Part shown: piece by piece, positions 51,651 to 62,860 of the stretch | Layout: every line of letters begins with the position of its first letter | How positions within the stretch are numbered: position 1 is the first letter of the stretch | Origin: Tenodera sinensis | Lineage: Eukaryota; Arthropoda; Insecta; Mantodea; Mantidae | Direction: 5' to 3' | Length of the DNA stretch: 64,000 nt | NCBI GenBank assembly: GCA_030765045.1 | Contig: CM060962.1 | Coordinates: 167,935,194-167,999,193 of the forward strand | Made by a program: the position numbers and the translations under genes | The notes under the pieces: generated by a model | What the model saw: the letters and a program-made list of their open reading frames with translations, nothing else | Databases searched by the model: none | Told to the model about the DNA's origin: nothing

Positions 51651-53309
51651 ACTTGTATGCCTGATATTCAAGTACTTACTTTGTTACGAAAAAAATTGCT
51701 GTAAAACACTCCCAAAACTTTGTTCATACATGATTCATACAGCACATTATTCCTCCTAAATTGTTGCATTATTAAAAATTGAATGCTCGGCTAGAAATGG
51801 TTTCACATTAGGCAATATAAACGTGGTTAGATGCAAATTACTCAATTGTTTATATCAGACAACAAATTTGCCAATAATGTCAAGCTTGAGGGGGGGGGGT
51901 GCAATATAATTTAGTCAAAGTCCATTATTTCGATATAGACTTATTCAACACGTCGGACATTTACTTCAAAAATAATATAGCAAATAAGTAATTAGTAGAA
52001 TAAGATCGATATTGATTTTAGAAACATATGTACGAGTATAATAATTATATTCAATTATTTAAAACATTATTATTTATATTTCTTATTTTTTTCTTTATCT
52101 TCAGAGCCTCCATTTTCTGGTATAATTTTTATAATGTTTATTCTGATTAAGTTAGATAAGAATAACTTAAATGTGACTACATTTTACAATGATCATTGTA
52201 ATTGGGCTTATGCTTGTTATGTTTGCAATAAGTAAATTAGTAGATAAACACATAAATAAACGTGTTCCCTAAAACACGTAAACCAACGTTAAGAAATACC
52301 GACGTATAACAACGAATATTTTGGAAATAGCTAATGCTATAAAAAGTTATACGAAAGCAATTGTACATTCCAAATCGATGATAGTGAGGCATAGAAAAGC
52401 GAAACTGCTGAGTATAAGGGGAGGCAAATTGTTAAAATCGAAGGTGGTGTACATAATTTTAACACATTTAGGATAGCTATCAAAACTATCGTCTTCGTGT
52501 GAAATCCCTTCCGGTTGTACTAAAATGATTATAATTTTACTATCGTAATGTGCTGAGTAAATTAAACAACAATGGCCAATTACACATTAAAAACAAAGTA
52601 AACAGCTGACTCTAATGCAGCGCCCCAGCTCCTATAAAAGAAGCCACAATATATCATCAGCAGTTAAACCGTCATTTAGCATAAATTGAACAGGCTGTTG
52701 GAAGTGACCGAGTACCAGAGATCAAGTGGGTGAATATGGATTGGATCCCAAATACGTTTTTCCATGTTTGCACAATCCTGTTTGCACTATTACGTCGCGC
52801 TATTTTTATACGTTTTAACCTTCTCTCTCCACGTCATGGTCTTTCATGTTCTATCAGAGCCCCTTTCAATGTCACACTGCACTTGTAGCACTTTTTTCCC
52901 ACTTAGATTCTCGTTAAAGCTTGTACTATGCAACGTTTTAGTTAAACACAATTGCTAGTGTACATGTTTTACAAAACGTTCTTTACTGCTCTATCCGAAA
53001 ATAACATTTTAGGTTTAACCCTTGACTCTACCAGTTTATAGTGAAACTTGCAATTCATGGTTTAAGACAGGGAAGGAAAAGAGAAATGCATATTCTTGAT
53101 TATTCGATAGAATAACCTTCAAGTGTAATGAAACAAAATGACTAAATTGTCAGTACTAAGCAATGAATTCATTTGTTTAGTTTTCTTGTGGTTTACTTTC
53201 CTTAATTGCTAATTAAAGAGAAAAGAAATGTATACATTCTATAAAATGCCTACATCCTGGACTTGGCAAAATTTCTTACATTTAAGCATATCGTAGTGGG
53301 TAAATTAAT
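51651..53309. other. No recognised gene; possible promoter at 52633
   Basis: AT-rich. Except for the candidate TATA/initiator arrangement listed separately, nothing could be recognised. A 64-codon frame at 52764-52958 is unsupported. Confidence 0.4.
52633..52664 (+). promoter_or_regulatory. Candidate core promoter (TATA plus initiator-like)
   Basis: tataaaag at 52633-52640 is followed 17 bases later by tcagcagt (52657-52664). That spacing is right for an arthropod TATA box and initiator. No coding exon was recognised downstream, so this may be chance. Confidence 0.2.
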
Positions 53310-53545
53310 TTTTACTTTCTCCACTATGTATGTACTTAAGAGGAAGCACTGAATTCTACCCAAAATCTCCGTTTCAGTGGAAATACATGTTTAAAAGAGC
53401 ACTTTTAGCGCGCGTGAGCAGTCAAAAAATCCGATAGCTACCAAGATTGGCATTTGAATTCAGAATCTGCCAAGGATGCACCACTAAGGTTTACAGGAAG
53501 ATCCCCCTAGCCCGAACAACGCTTTACAGTGCCTTTTCATTAATA
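53310..53545 (-). repeat. Family F 3' fragment
   Basis: tttttactttctccacta, then gaattctacccaaaatctccg, and aggatgcaccactaaggttt. Diverged. Confidence 0.65.
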
Positions 53546-53693
53546 TGCCTAAGATATGTCACTACCCCGTGCATCACTATTTCCGAATAACTAACCTGGA
53601 AAGAAAAAAAGTGCACTCCAAGCAGTACACACGCAGATCCACCTGCTTTCATACGTTTCCCCATTAAATTTCCTCGTATACTCCTTCATTGCG

Positions 53694-53733
53694 CGGGGGG
53701 GGGGGGGGGGGGGTGGGTGGGGGGTGGGGGGGT
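53694..53733. repeat. Poly-G tract
   Basis: More than 20 consecutive G residues, then GT-interrupted G runs. It could form a quadruplex and is also a common assembly error site. Confidence 0.9.
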
Positions 53734-53814
53734 TACTGCAACCAACAGGTGTACTTCTCACCTAATTCAAAGTTGGAGAGATATTTACTATTTTTTAATT
53801 CCCTAACCATTCTT

Positions 53815-53851
53815 CCAAATGTATACACTTATAGCAAGTGTATACATTTGG
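53815..53851. repeat. Perfect 16-bp hairpin at a LINE 5' junction
   Basis: CCAAATGTATACACTT at 53815-53830 and its exact reverse complement at 53836-53851, loop atagc. LINE homology begins immediately after it. Confidence 0.95.
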
Positions 53852-56600
53852 AACTTACTCACGGTGAGTAGCACAAATCATAACTTCTTGAATGGTGGTC
53901 CTCATGAAAGGGCATTAGCTAACTTTCTATCTTTACTTAACATGCATTTCATTAATAATGTTCAAAATTGTAATAGTGAAACTCTTGATCTAGTTTTAAC
54001 AAACATATGTGAAGAAGTTAATTATGTAGAGAGTTGATATCTCTTGTACCAGAAAACAAACATCACCCATCTCTCAAGTTAAATGCAACCTTGAAAATAA
54101 ATCAAAAAAGTTTTTTATCATGCATCTTCATTAATTTATAATTTCAAGAAGGCTATGTACACCAAATTAAGGCATGTTGACTGGGAAATTCTTTCACATC
54201 TTGATGACATTGATACACTCTAAATTATTTTTATGAAAATATAAACTCAGTATTTCATGACACTGTACCACTAAAACGTATTTACAAGAACAAGTCATAT
54301 CCTCACTGGTTCTCTAAGGATATGATTACTAAGCTGAAACACAAAGAATATTTCCGTAAAAGACTCAAATATTCTTCCACTAATAGACAAAGGCACATGA
54401 GACAAAAGAGATCAAAATTATGATTAATCAATCATATACAACTTTTATCAAAAACACTGAAGAACAAATAAAGAGTAATCCCAAATATTTTTGGAACTAT
54501 ATCAAAAGTAGAAAAGCCAAAAATAATAGCATGATGAATACTATAACCATGGGTGATGTCTGTTTAGATAATGATGAAAAGGTTGCTAATGCTTTTGCTA
54601 CTTATTTTAAATCTGTATATTCAGCCACAGCACCATCATATGATATTCCGAAATCTGAAATTTTGGGAACTTCATATTCATTGTTTATAAATTGTATCTC
54701 TGAAGAGGAGATTAAATATGCAATTAATGAATTAAAGCCCAAAGTAACCTGTGGCCCTGATGGAATACCGCCTTACATTTTAAAATGTTGTTCTGAATTG
54801 CTTTTGTTTCCTCCTAAAATGCTATACAATCTCATCTTAAGAAAACAATATTTCCCTTCACAATGGAAAATCACAAGCATAACTCCTATATTTACAGACC
54901 AATAGCAATTCTTTCTGCTCCAGCGAAGGTCTTCGAACATATTTTCTACATGAATATTTTGGCATGTCAAATCTCACATTTCAGAATATCAGCATGGATT
55001 CATTACCAAACGCTCTACTATCACAAATCTCATTAATTTTGTACAGTATGTTTCCACAGGTTTAGAGCAAGCCTGCCAAACTGATACCATATATACTGAT
55101 TTTTCTAAAGCTTTTGATAAGGTAGATCATGACATTCTTCTATATAAACTTTCTAATTTTGGGTTCTCAGTTCAAATGTTAAACTCAATTTCCTCCTATC
55201 TCTCTAACAGAAAACAGTATGTACATTTTCATCAATCAAAATCTTATACTTTTGCTGTTGATTCAGGAGTTCCCCAGGAATCAAATTTAGGACCTTTATT
55301 TTTCGTCCTGTTTATAAACGACCTACCAAATTGCATTAATTACTCCAAATGTCTCTTCTATGCTGATGATCTAAAATTATACAGGACAATTAGTAATGCT
55401 GACGACATAATGAAATTACAATCTGATGTGGATAACATTTATAAATGGAAAACAAACTTCACTTCAATATTAAGAAATGCTCCTTTATGATATATACCAG
55501 AAGCAAGCAACAATTAAATTCTAAATATTATTTAAATAGTTCTCCACTTGTAAGAGTATATTCTGTGAGAGACTTAGGTGTTACCATGACCCAGAATTTC
55601 TCTTTTAATCAACACATTATAAATATAACCAATTATTCCTTTAAGAAACTTGGTTTTATGTTCAGGATCTGTAGGGACTTAAAAGACACTCGGGTTATGC
55701 TAATTCTATACAAAAGTCTTGTTCGTAGTAATTTAGAATATGCCTCGATTGTACGGTCACCAATGTAAAAATGTCACAAGAATCAAATAGAGAAGATCCA
55801 AAAAAAAGTTCCTGAGATACTACAAGACTCACGGTGGTTTTATTTATAATCAGAACTTGCCGTATAGTCAACTCCTTAATGAATTCAAAATAGTCTCACT
55901 TTCTGATCATAGAGTAATAGCTGAACAATTATTTCTGTATAAATTCATAAATGGCCTGGTATCCACTGAAGAACTGCTTGACAGAATATATTTTAACGTC
56001 AGTACTACTAATTATAGAAATCGCCAACTGTTTCAATTTAGGATTCCGAAATCGTCATCCCATAAAACTTCTCCCGTTCTTAGGTTGTGTGCGAAATACA
56101 ATAAATGTTCAACTAAAATAGAGCTGGATTTAGCTTACCTTACAAGCAGTTTAAAAACCAATTAAATATGGGAATTATTTGCATGTGATTTTCAGTTGTG
56201 TCGCAGAATCATTATAACATTTGCAATTCTAGACTTATATAGTAGTTTAATATGTTTCATTTTTACTTTTAGTTTCTCAATACTGTATTGTATTCTCTTC
56301 CTATTATATTCAAATTTGTTTTAATTATTGTTTACTCTGTTGTATCACTTATTCGCTTGGTCAGTACACAATTTGCAATGTCTTGTCTTCAATAATAGCT
56401 TAACATATAGTTTATTTTTAGTTTCTTTGTATTCCTTCATGTATTCTTATTTTACATTTAGTCAAGCTTGTGTAAATAAATTACATGTAGCTACTGTAAT
56501 TGGAGCTTTGCTCTGTTGGAGCACAAACGAATGAATGAGTGAATGAGTGAGTGAATGAATGAACGAAGGAACGAAAGAACGAATGAATAGTCTTTTGACT
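53852..56600 (+). mobile_element. 5'-truncated CR1/Jockey-group LINE
   Basis: Starts within the C-terminal part of an endonuclease domain and ends with a (GAAT/GAGT)n tail at 56530-56590. A microsatellite-like tail instead of poly-A is typical of CR1/L2-type elements. The body carries stops, frameshifts and one internal deletion. Confidence 0.8.
53880..56165 (+). pseudogene. LINE ORF2 relic: end of endonuclease, reverse transcriptase, C-terminal domain
   Basis: Segments in order. ETLDLVLTNICEEVNY (about 53975-54025) is the last endonuclease motif. 54420-54905 has FWNYIKSRK and CGPDGIPPYILK. An internal deletion of roughly 25-30 bases at about 54895 fuses TPIF to YRPIAILSAPAKVFE. IYTDFSKAFDKVDHD follows (near 55100-55140). 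Then SGVPQESNLGPLFFVLFIND (55267-55325), where the conserved QGS reads QES. The catalytic FYADDLKLYR box is at about 55356-55385. The C-terminal segment 55857-56165 is in a separate frame. The RT catalytic aspartates are kept, but the reading frame is broken at least five times. Confidence 0.82.
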
Positions 56601-58020
56601 ATTTTGACTATTTTCATTCAAGTTTAGAGTAAGTATGCCTAGTTCCTCTCTCCGAAATTTCAGCGTGCACATCAAAACGGATGGGTGCTGACAGGGTCGG
56701 CTGAAATACATTGTGAACATTTTCAGAACACAACTGACTATTGTTTCAAAACATTGATAGGGCACTGTGATACATGTGAACGAACAGTTGTTATCAAACG
56801 TGATTGGTATACAGAAAACTTGTTTCACGTACTTTTTAATGACTATCATTATTGCAGTACATTTATTCAAGACTAACAATGTACCCTGCTGTAAATCAAG
56901 GTCAGAAATTATTATTCTTATCATTATTAGTATTATTAATATTATTATCAACTTTCAGGAAGAAAACATGTTTCACGCCTCCCTTCTATGAACTCATTTT
57001 TCTCACAAACCAACAGCGTTCGAGTAGCCAAAATTTGCAGAAGCACTTATTTTTAAATAGTGAACATCATGAAATAGAACGATTACGATTTTTTTCTGCC
57101 CCTTCAGAATGTTTGCTCGTAAGAGTGGCACTGTCACAGCTGACAAGGAGGACAGCCCAAAAGAGCAGGCGCAGTCAAAATTTCAGTAACGTGTCTTCTC
57201 TCTGACTGAGATTCCAGGAGCTGAGATCCATTCTATACTTAATACCGTACTTTCTAGGTGTGGCGGTTCGTGTTATTCCGGAGAGAGCACTACCGTTTTT
57301 TGCACAACGGCTCGCATTCTAAGAGAATGGGTGCAATATTGGTGCAATTTTTACATTATACTGTGACGCATTAGCAAATGATCATCGGTCGCCTCTATTT
57401 AAAGGTTACAGTTTCTTAAAACCGCGATGGCAACTTCTGGAATGTTGTCTTTTTTATTTTACAACTTTGTCCTTCAACGCAATAGGATTGCCTTTGTTGA
57501 GACGCTCTCCTTGATAGGAGGGTGGAAACAATAACAGAAGAAAACGCTCTTGCTAGCTGCGAGTAGATTTTAACTCAAGGTTTTAACTTAAAGCTGCTAA
57601 ACTCATGATCACAGACACAGGGATTCATAAAGCAGTTCGCTTTCCCTCCGGAAAATCCTCTCTGCTCCCATCCTAACCACTAACCAAACCCTTCACCAGG
57701 ATACCCAGATCCCATCCATTCCCGAGGCAATAACAAAAAGAGCCACTGTCGCGTGGGCGCGCATCAGAAATCACCAAAATGACGTGATTGCCAATATTGG
57801 CAAGGGGGAGCCAAAGCATCGTAAACATGCTAGAATTAAAATGTTCTAGACATTGCATGGCTCGCCGATTGATGCGCACCCATGCAACCCAGGCCCTAGG
57901 CCACACACTCCGGAAGAGGTCTGTGCCTCGGAAACGCCACAGGAGCTGCAACCTGGCCGCACAGGAAAACCGCGGAAAAACTGTAAATAGTGAAGTGTAT
58001 ATAGTGCAGTGTGTGTAAAT
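56601..58020. other. No recognised gene
   Basis: Several frames of 60-156 codons occur on both strands (56481-56951, 56852-57205, 57673-57951, 57788-58018). 56930-56950 is ATT-rich. None shows a recognisable domain. Confidence 0.35.
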
Positions 58021-58027
58021 ATGTATA

Positions 58028-58034
58028 TACGAGC

Positions 58035-58068
<34 letters not shown>

Positions 58069-58081
58069 GTGTGCGTGTGAT
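58028..58081. repeat. (GC)n-(GT)n microsatellite
   Basis: cgcgcgcgcgcg then gtgtgtgtgtgt. Z-DNA-prone. Confidence 0.93.
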
Positions 58082-58189
58082 GGGACCTATGTGTGGTATG
58101 CCCAGGAGTGAGTGAGTGTATGTATCCGTGTATATAAATTAAAAAAAAAAAAAACTATCAAAAACGGACAATCAAAGAACTCAGAATAC

Positions 58190-58385
58190 GCCTAAAAACT
58201 GTTCTCGGTGAGCTAAAGCTGCTCACCGTATGGGTTTTTTGATAAGAAAAAGCAAACAAGAGTACCCATGTAAATATTATAAATTGTAATTAATGTAAAT
58301 TTTTAGCCTGTAAGCCGGGCCCCTCTGTACCGGCACCAGGCAAATTTTTCCTCAATAAAATAAGTTGAAAGTTGAAAGTTATCTA
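58190..58385 (+). repeat. LINE 3' untranslated tail
   Basis: A stem-loop, CGGTGAGC-taaagct-GCTCACCG (58206-58228), then a GC-rich segment (agccgggcccctctgtaccgg), caataaaataa and a terminal (gttgaaa)n at about 58366-58382. The arrangement of hairpin plus short tandem tail suggests the 3' end of a LINE whose coding part is absent. Confidence 0.5.
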
Positions 58386-58404
58386 CAATCAAACCATGTG
58401 TCAA

Positions 58405-58740
58405 TACGGCCGATCACCATAGGCGCGCTCGCTCAAGGGCCTAGCTTTGGTGCTGAATTCGAGTCCCGGCTCTGGTATGAGTGTTTGTGTCTGTAAATCT
58501 GTTATGTATCTATCGGTAAACGTAGGGAAACATGAAAAAAGTAAACAAAAATTAAAAAGAACGTAAACAACATAGGCCAAGGATGGCTGGTGGCAGGCAC
58601 ATGCAGTCAGTGGCGTGCTGTGTGCAAACGCCACCAGACTGTACGAAGAATGGTCAAATGACAGTTCAACTTTATTTGCTTTCGTCCTGGTTTTAACGCT
58701 TGGGAATTTCTATGACTATTCATGACCCGTTATCTCAGAA
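58405..58740 (+). repeat. tRNA-like repeat related to 51295-51650
   Basis: Head near 58425-58475 (gaattcgagtcccgg as B box), then gctttcgtcctggttttaacgcttgggaattt at 58679-58710, shared with 51.6 kb. Confidence 0.45.
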
Positions 58741-59217
58741 GCGATTTAAGATACCATACTGAAAATGTTTTCACGGTGCAGATGAATGCCTTCTAAGTTT
58801 GATGATATACTTTTGTACAGTAAGTTTGCTAATTAAGGGATATAAGGTTTCTTTCACAATTCTACCATTTGTAATTATAATTTTGCCACATACTATTTTA
58901 AGGACAACATAATCGTAATATTAGATAACACCACAACAGCATTTATGACTTGTTTTTATCTTCATAAATTTCCATTTATCTAACTTTAATGGTTTCTGAG
59001 AAAATTAATGATTTATACCAGAAAATATCATTCACAGACAAAAGCTGGAGAAGACAAACTCACACATATTTGGCTTGAGCACACAGAAGCTGCCACGCAT
59101 AAATAGTAGTACCAATTTGTAAAAGAAAAGCTACTCTTAAAATATTAGCTACGAGTGGTCAAACGTTATCATTAAATCCTACAAATTGTGGCAACTCAGA
59201 TTTCATTTTAAGGTACT
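58741..59217. other. No recognised feature
   Basis: AT-rich, no supported frame. Confidence 0.4.
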
Positions 59218-59467
59218 GATCACCATTTTTAATATGTTATTTGTTAACGACGCTGTCAATTGCCAGTATCATATCAGCACCGCCGGTGTGCCCGAATTCT
59301 GCCCCGTGGGAGTTCTTTTACTCGCTAGTAAATCTACTGAGAGGGGTCTATCGTTTTTAAGTACACATAGCAACCATCGCTCTGGGCCGGCTTTGTACCC
59401 GCGACCTTGGGAATCATTAGGCCACCGCCTAACTACCTGTGCCACCCAGACTGACGATCTCCATTTT
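59218..59467 (-). repeat. SINE A, older copy, with 12-bp target duplication
   Basis: The SINE at 59230-59455 is in minus orientation. The flanks gatcaccatttt (59218-59229) and gatctccatttt (59456-59467) differ at one base. It is more diverged than the 44-kb and 51-kb copies. Confidence 0.88.
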
Positions 59468-60339
59468 GTTACAACTCAAGTATTATTTCCTCAGAAACTG
59501 CAGTTTTACTGACAATTCCACTCATACGGTACTTGGTTGAAGTCAACCAATCATGTGCATAACAATTTCAAATTTCAACCAATGCCAGCCTTCATTCTCG
59601 AAAAAATTATCACGTTTCTTTATTACCTCTGAATTTAATTATCACCTCCTTTGCCTTTCTGTTATGATCAGGTTACATAATCTATAATATGTCTCAACCT
59701 AGTTCCATCCTGTTCTAAACATCTGGGCGGGAAGAGAGACAGAGACAGAGATATTGGGACAGAAAACGGTTAACCTGTTGATTGGTTTGGCGAAGATAAT
59801 GGGCGTTATCTTTTATTTGCGTACGTACGATAAACCCCTCCTTTAAGTACAGTATCGCACTTAAGTAGTTTTCCGATCACTACTCTGCGCGAGCTCATTT
59901 CGGACACAGAAGTATGCAAATGTTTCGATTCTTATAAACGTAAACAACCCCACATTTTATCTTTCTGCTTCACGTATCACATAGATGTGTTCTCGGCTCG
60001 TGACTTCTGAAGGGAATATATACATAATAGTATACTATATACAGATTAGACAGAAGACAGGTGAAATTATACACACTATTAGCGTATTATGTTAAATTAA
60101 GCTGCATTTTACTTAACAATTACTAAAGGACACTGCTATTATATACTATTTTTGCATTCCTATAACAGGCAACTCTCTCGCAACGAGGTCTGTATCCAGT
60201 TGAATGCTGATTAAGATGTTTTTGTTTATAGTGTGTTGTTGCTTCTGATATTTAACACTGTATTTCCTGTACATCTCGCGTACCTCACAAGTCCAAGGAC
60301 ACTAATGTATTTGCAATTTAAAATCAGTAAGCTTTTTAT
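59468..60339. other. No recognised feature
   Basis: Short agagacagagacagag stretch near 59732-59750; otherwise AT-rich. Confidence 0.4.
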
Positions 60340-60860
60340 CATGGAGCAGGCTGGTGCTTCAGCCGAAATGAAACACAATCGAGGCAAACCTTTAAAAAGT
60401 GGCGAGAGGCGCAAACCTTTAAAAAGTGACGAGTGGCGAATGATCGCGCAGTTTCGCATTTCTTAAAGAAAGAAACCCGGAATCGTCTATAAAAAACATT
60501 GAGAAAGAAACGAGTGATCTCCTTGGTGTTTCCGCAAGTAGTGTACACAGTGTTAGAATAGAACAGCAAGCATCCGGAACTCTAAGAACACCGGAAAAAT
60601 CACGTAAATGCAAACAGCGCGTGGAGAAATACGACGATTTTACGAAAAGTGCTATATGCAGTGAAGTTCATGGTTATTTTTTCAGAAATGAACCGCCGAC
60701 TCTTAACAAAATTTTGCATGCGGTAAATTCTGACACGGACTTGCCGAATTTTTCACGAAGTACTCTCCACCGTTTGCTGATAGATATAGGATTGAAGTTT
60801 CAAAAGCGAGGCAGAAATCAGTTATAGTGGACAGAGAGGAAGGAACCCGATTAAAGGTAA
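60340..60860 (+). pseudogene. Tc1/mariner-type transposase N-terminal relic
   Basis: In shifting frames: GKPLKS...DEWRMIAQF (60380-60450), then a stretch like the first helix-turn-helix, then VEKYDDFTKSAICSEVHGYF, NEPPTLNKIL and FSRSTLHRLLIDIGLKFQKR (60618-60815), then VDREEGTRLK after a shift. The pattern matches the DNA-binding N-terminus of a transposase family frequent in arthropods. The catalytic half is absent. A 27-base tandem duplication (60382-60435) repeats the KPLKS segment, giving KPLKSGERR-KPLKSDEWR. Confidence 0.65.
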
Positions 60861-61412
60861 CCATTATGTTACTGCATGATTCTTTTAATATTCCAACTCA
60901 TAAATTTAATAAATTAATGTGTAACCCAACTCTATTTGTCTAGAAATTAGCGCTGCTATATATACTGCTAGTGTTGCAAAACTTTTGTGCGTGCCTGTAC
61001 GTCTAACACGTGGCGAGTTGAGTCAGCTCCGCCTTGTTGTTTACAGCAGGACTGAACTAGGCTGAGACATGGTATAGCTAGCTGCTGTACTACAGATGCG
61101 CAACACCTGACGTAAGTTAATGCAACAGAGCCGCTCTTCAAATGTCAAAAATTGCTGACTCTAGCTTCGGTGAACCATTATATGCTGAATTATTTCATAT
61201 ATTTATTATTTATTTATTTATTTTTATTTAATATATGAAATAATTCGAAGAGGGAAACCTCAGAATACAGAATACAACAGGAAATGTGTCTGGAATCAGT
61301 TTGACAAATTTGATACTGAACGAAATTATAAATTAACAGCAGATACTCTAACTTCTGACATTACCAACACATTAAAAAACTGGAGCATCAATATGAGAAT
61401 ATTGTAGGCCTT
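60861..61412. other. No gene; AT hairpin at 61187-61246
   Basis: A perfect 16-bp inverted repeat, gaattatttcatatat (61187-61202) and its complement (61231-61246), flanks an (ATTT)-rich loop of 28 bases. Nothing else was recognised. Confidence 0.6.
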
Positions 61413-61679
61413 GCCGATGGATGCTGTTGTTGTTGTAGTGTTTAACGCCCGCTTTTACTACTACGGCACCGCAGGCGGTGACACTGATGATACATGAAGA
61501 TGGAGCACCGGTGGAATGAGATGGCGGGGGAAACCGGAGTACCCGGAGAAAACCCGCCCTGACGCCGCTTCGTCCACCACGAATACCACATGCGGGTCCC
61601 TGGGATCGAACCCGGGCCGCCTAGGTGGTAGGCGAGCGCGCTAACCGCTCGGCCACGGCGCCGCCGCCGATGGATGCTG
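61413..61679 (-). repeat. Full-length SINE B with exact 14-bp target duplication
   Basis: The SINE at 61427-61665 (239 bp) is in minus orientation. The direct repeat gccgatggatgctg lies at 61413-61426 and 61666-61679. The head in reverse complement is gtggccgagcggttagcgcg with B box gggttcgatccca. The tail is cgttaaacactacaacaacaaca. Confidence 0.96.
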
Positions 61680-61909
61680 ATGTATGTATTCATGCTACAT
61701 GTTTCTTTTAAAAGGTTAGTAATTACAATACAACAGTTAAACAACATTTCATTGGCTGTATCATCCTTTAATTCGAAAAATAGTCTTAATAAATGCAACT
61801 CGTGATAGTCGAAGTCTCTGGATAAATTGACAATCACTCGTGGCGTTATTTATGATAGTCATACAGTTGTGGTGTGTTCGCAACACTTTGTGCCTTGAGC
61901 TCTGGTATT

Positions 61910-62806
61910 AGTAGACCAGGGTTGCCAACCCGTACGATAATTATGGGGGCATACGATAATTTGAATGTTTGTACTCATGGTTGTCAACCCGTACGATAAT
62001 TATTGAGGTGTACGATAATTTGAATGTATGATAGTTCGATACCGGCGAAATATCATTTTCACTGATTTATCACACCAGCGAAATGAAATTAATTACAAAT
62101 AGCGACACCACTTTTGCCTTGGCCTGTCCCACCCCTCTATGGCAACTATTTCATATCCTACTAATCCTCCTACCCTTTATCCTCTTATTGCCAGTGTGTC
62201 CAGAAGGCACGGTTCAGAAAATGTATCAAACGAGAAAACTCGGAATAAGTGATATTCTGTGTGGAATAAAGAACATGCCTGAACTTGGCATGACTGATTT
62301 CAAAGAACTGGCGGAGTCTGCATGATCAGTGATTTCGTTGCTCCACAGAAACACTTATTGTTAAAGAGTTTTTTTTTAACTAGGTTTAATGTAAACCAAA
62401 AGTAGAAACAAATTGGTGCTAGATACAGTAAATGCACTTATTCGGTCGTCTCAGCTTATGACAGAATGTGATGGGTCCGGAAATCTGTAAGCCACCGAGA
62501 TGTTAAAAGTTTATCTCAACAACAAATTTATATAATGCTGCAACAGTTGAGGAAGATGATGAACTTTAAGATGAATAGTACGAGAAACATAAGTGCTAAA
62601 GTTGTAATACTGATAGAGGTCATCATTCTTGTAAGCGGATACCATAAACATCAATACTATTATTACATTTTCATAAGTGTTTTGCCGATATATTAATTGT
62701 TGTAGCATATGGTGTATGATGTACGATAATTTGGAATCCAAATCTATAATTTTGAGTGTCCGGTACGATAATTTTACTTTTAAAGATTGGTAATCCTGTG
62801 GTAGAC
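61910..62806. mobile_element. Non-autonomous hAT-type element, 881 bp
   Basis: The element spans 61918-62798. Terminal repeats: CAGGGTTGCCAAC at the left; cagGATTACCAAT in reverse complement at the right. Flanks are tagtagac (61910-61917) and tggtagac (62799-62806), matching 7 of 8. TACGATAAT recurs near both ends (61933, 61951, 61993, 62011, 62722, 62763), resembling subterminal transposase-binding repeats. The left end contains a ~60-base tandem duplication (61920-61979 and 61980-62035). No transposase core was recognised. Confidence 0.78.
62083..62325 (+). CDS. Unidentified 80-codon frame inside the hAT-type element
   Basis: The first half is hydrophobic (a Leu/Ile/Pro-rich stretch around residues 18-43 could span a membrane). 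The second half is polar (GTVQKMYQTRKLGISDILCG, then NMPELGMTDFKELAESA). No family was recognised. The C-terminal half has protein-like composition and could be a remnant of transposase or captured exon. A 243-base frame can also occur by chance. Confidence 0.2.
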   Translation: MKLITNSDTTFALACPTPLWQLFHILLILLPFILLLPVCPEGTVQKMYQTRKLGISDILCGIKNMPELGMTDFKELAESA

Positions 62807-62860
62807 ATTATAGGAAATCATCCTAAAAATGGTACACGTTTAGTAGACTCCTGCATAAAG

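Noticed and set aside
56481..56951. 156-codon minus-strand frame
   Set aside because: Its C-terminal part is the LINE's GAAT/GAGT tail in antisense and its N-terminus is ATT-rich; no domain recognised.
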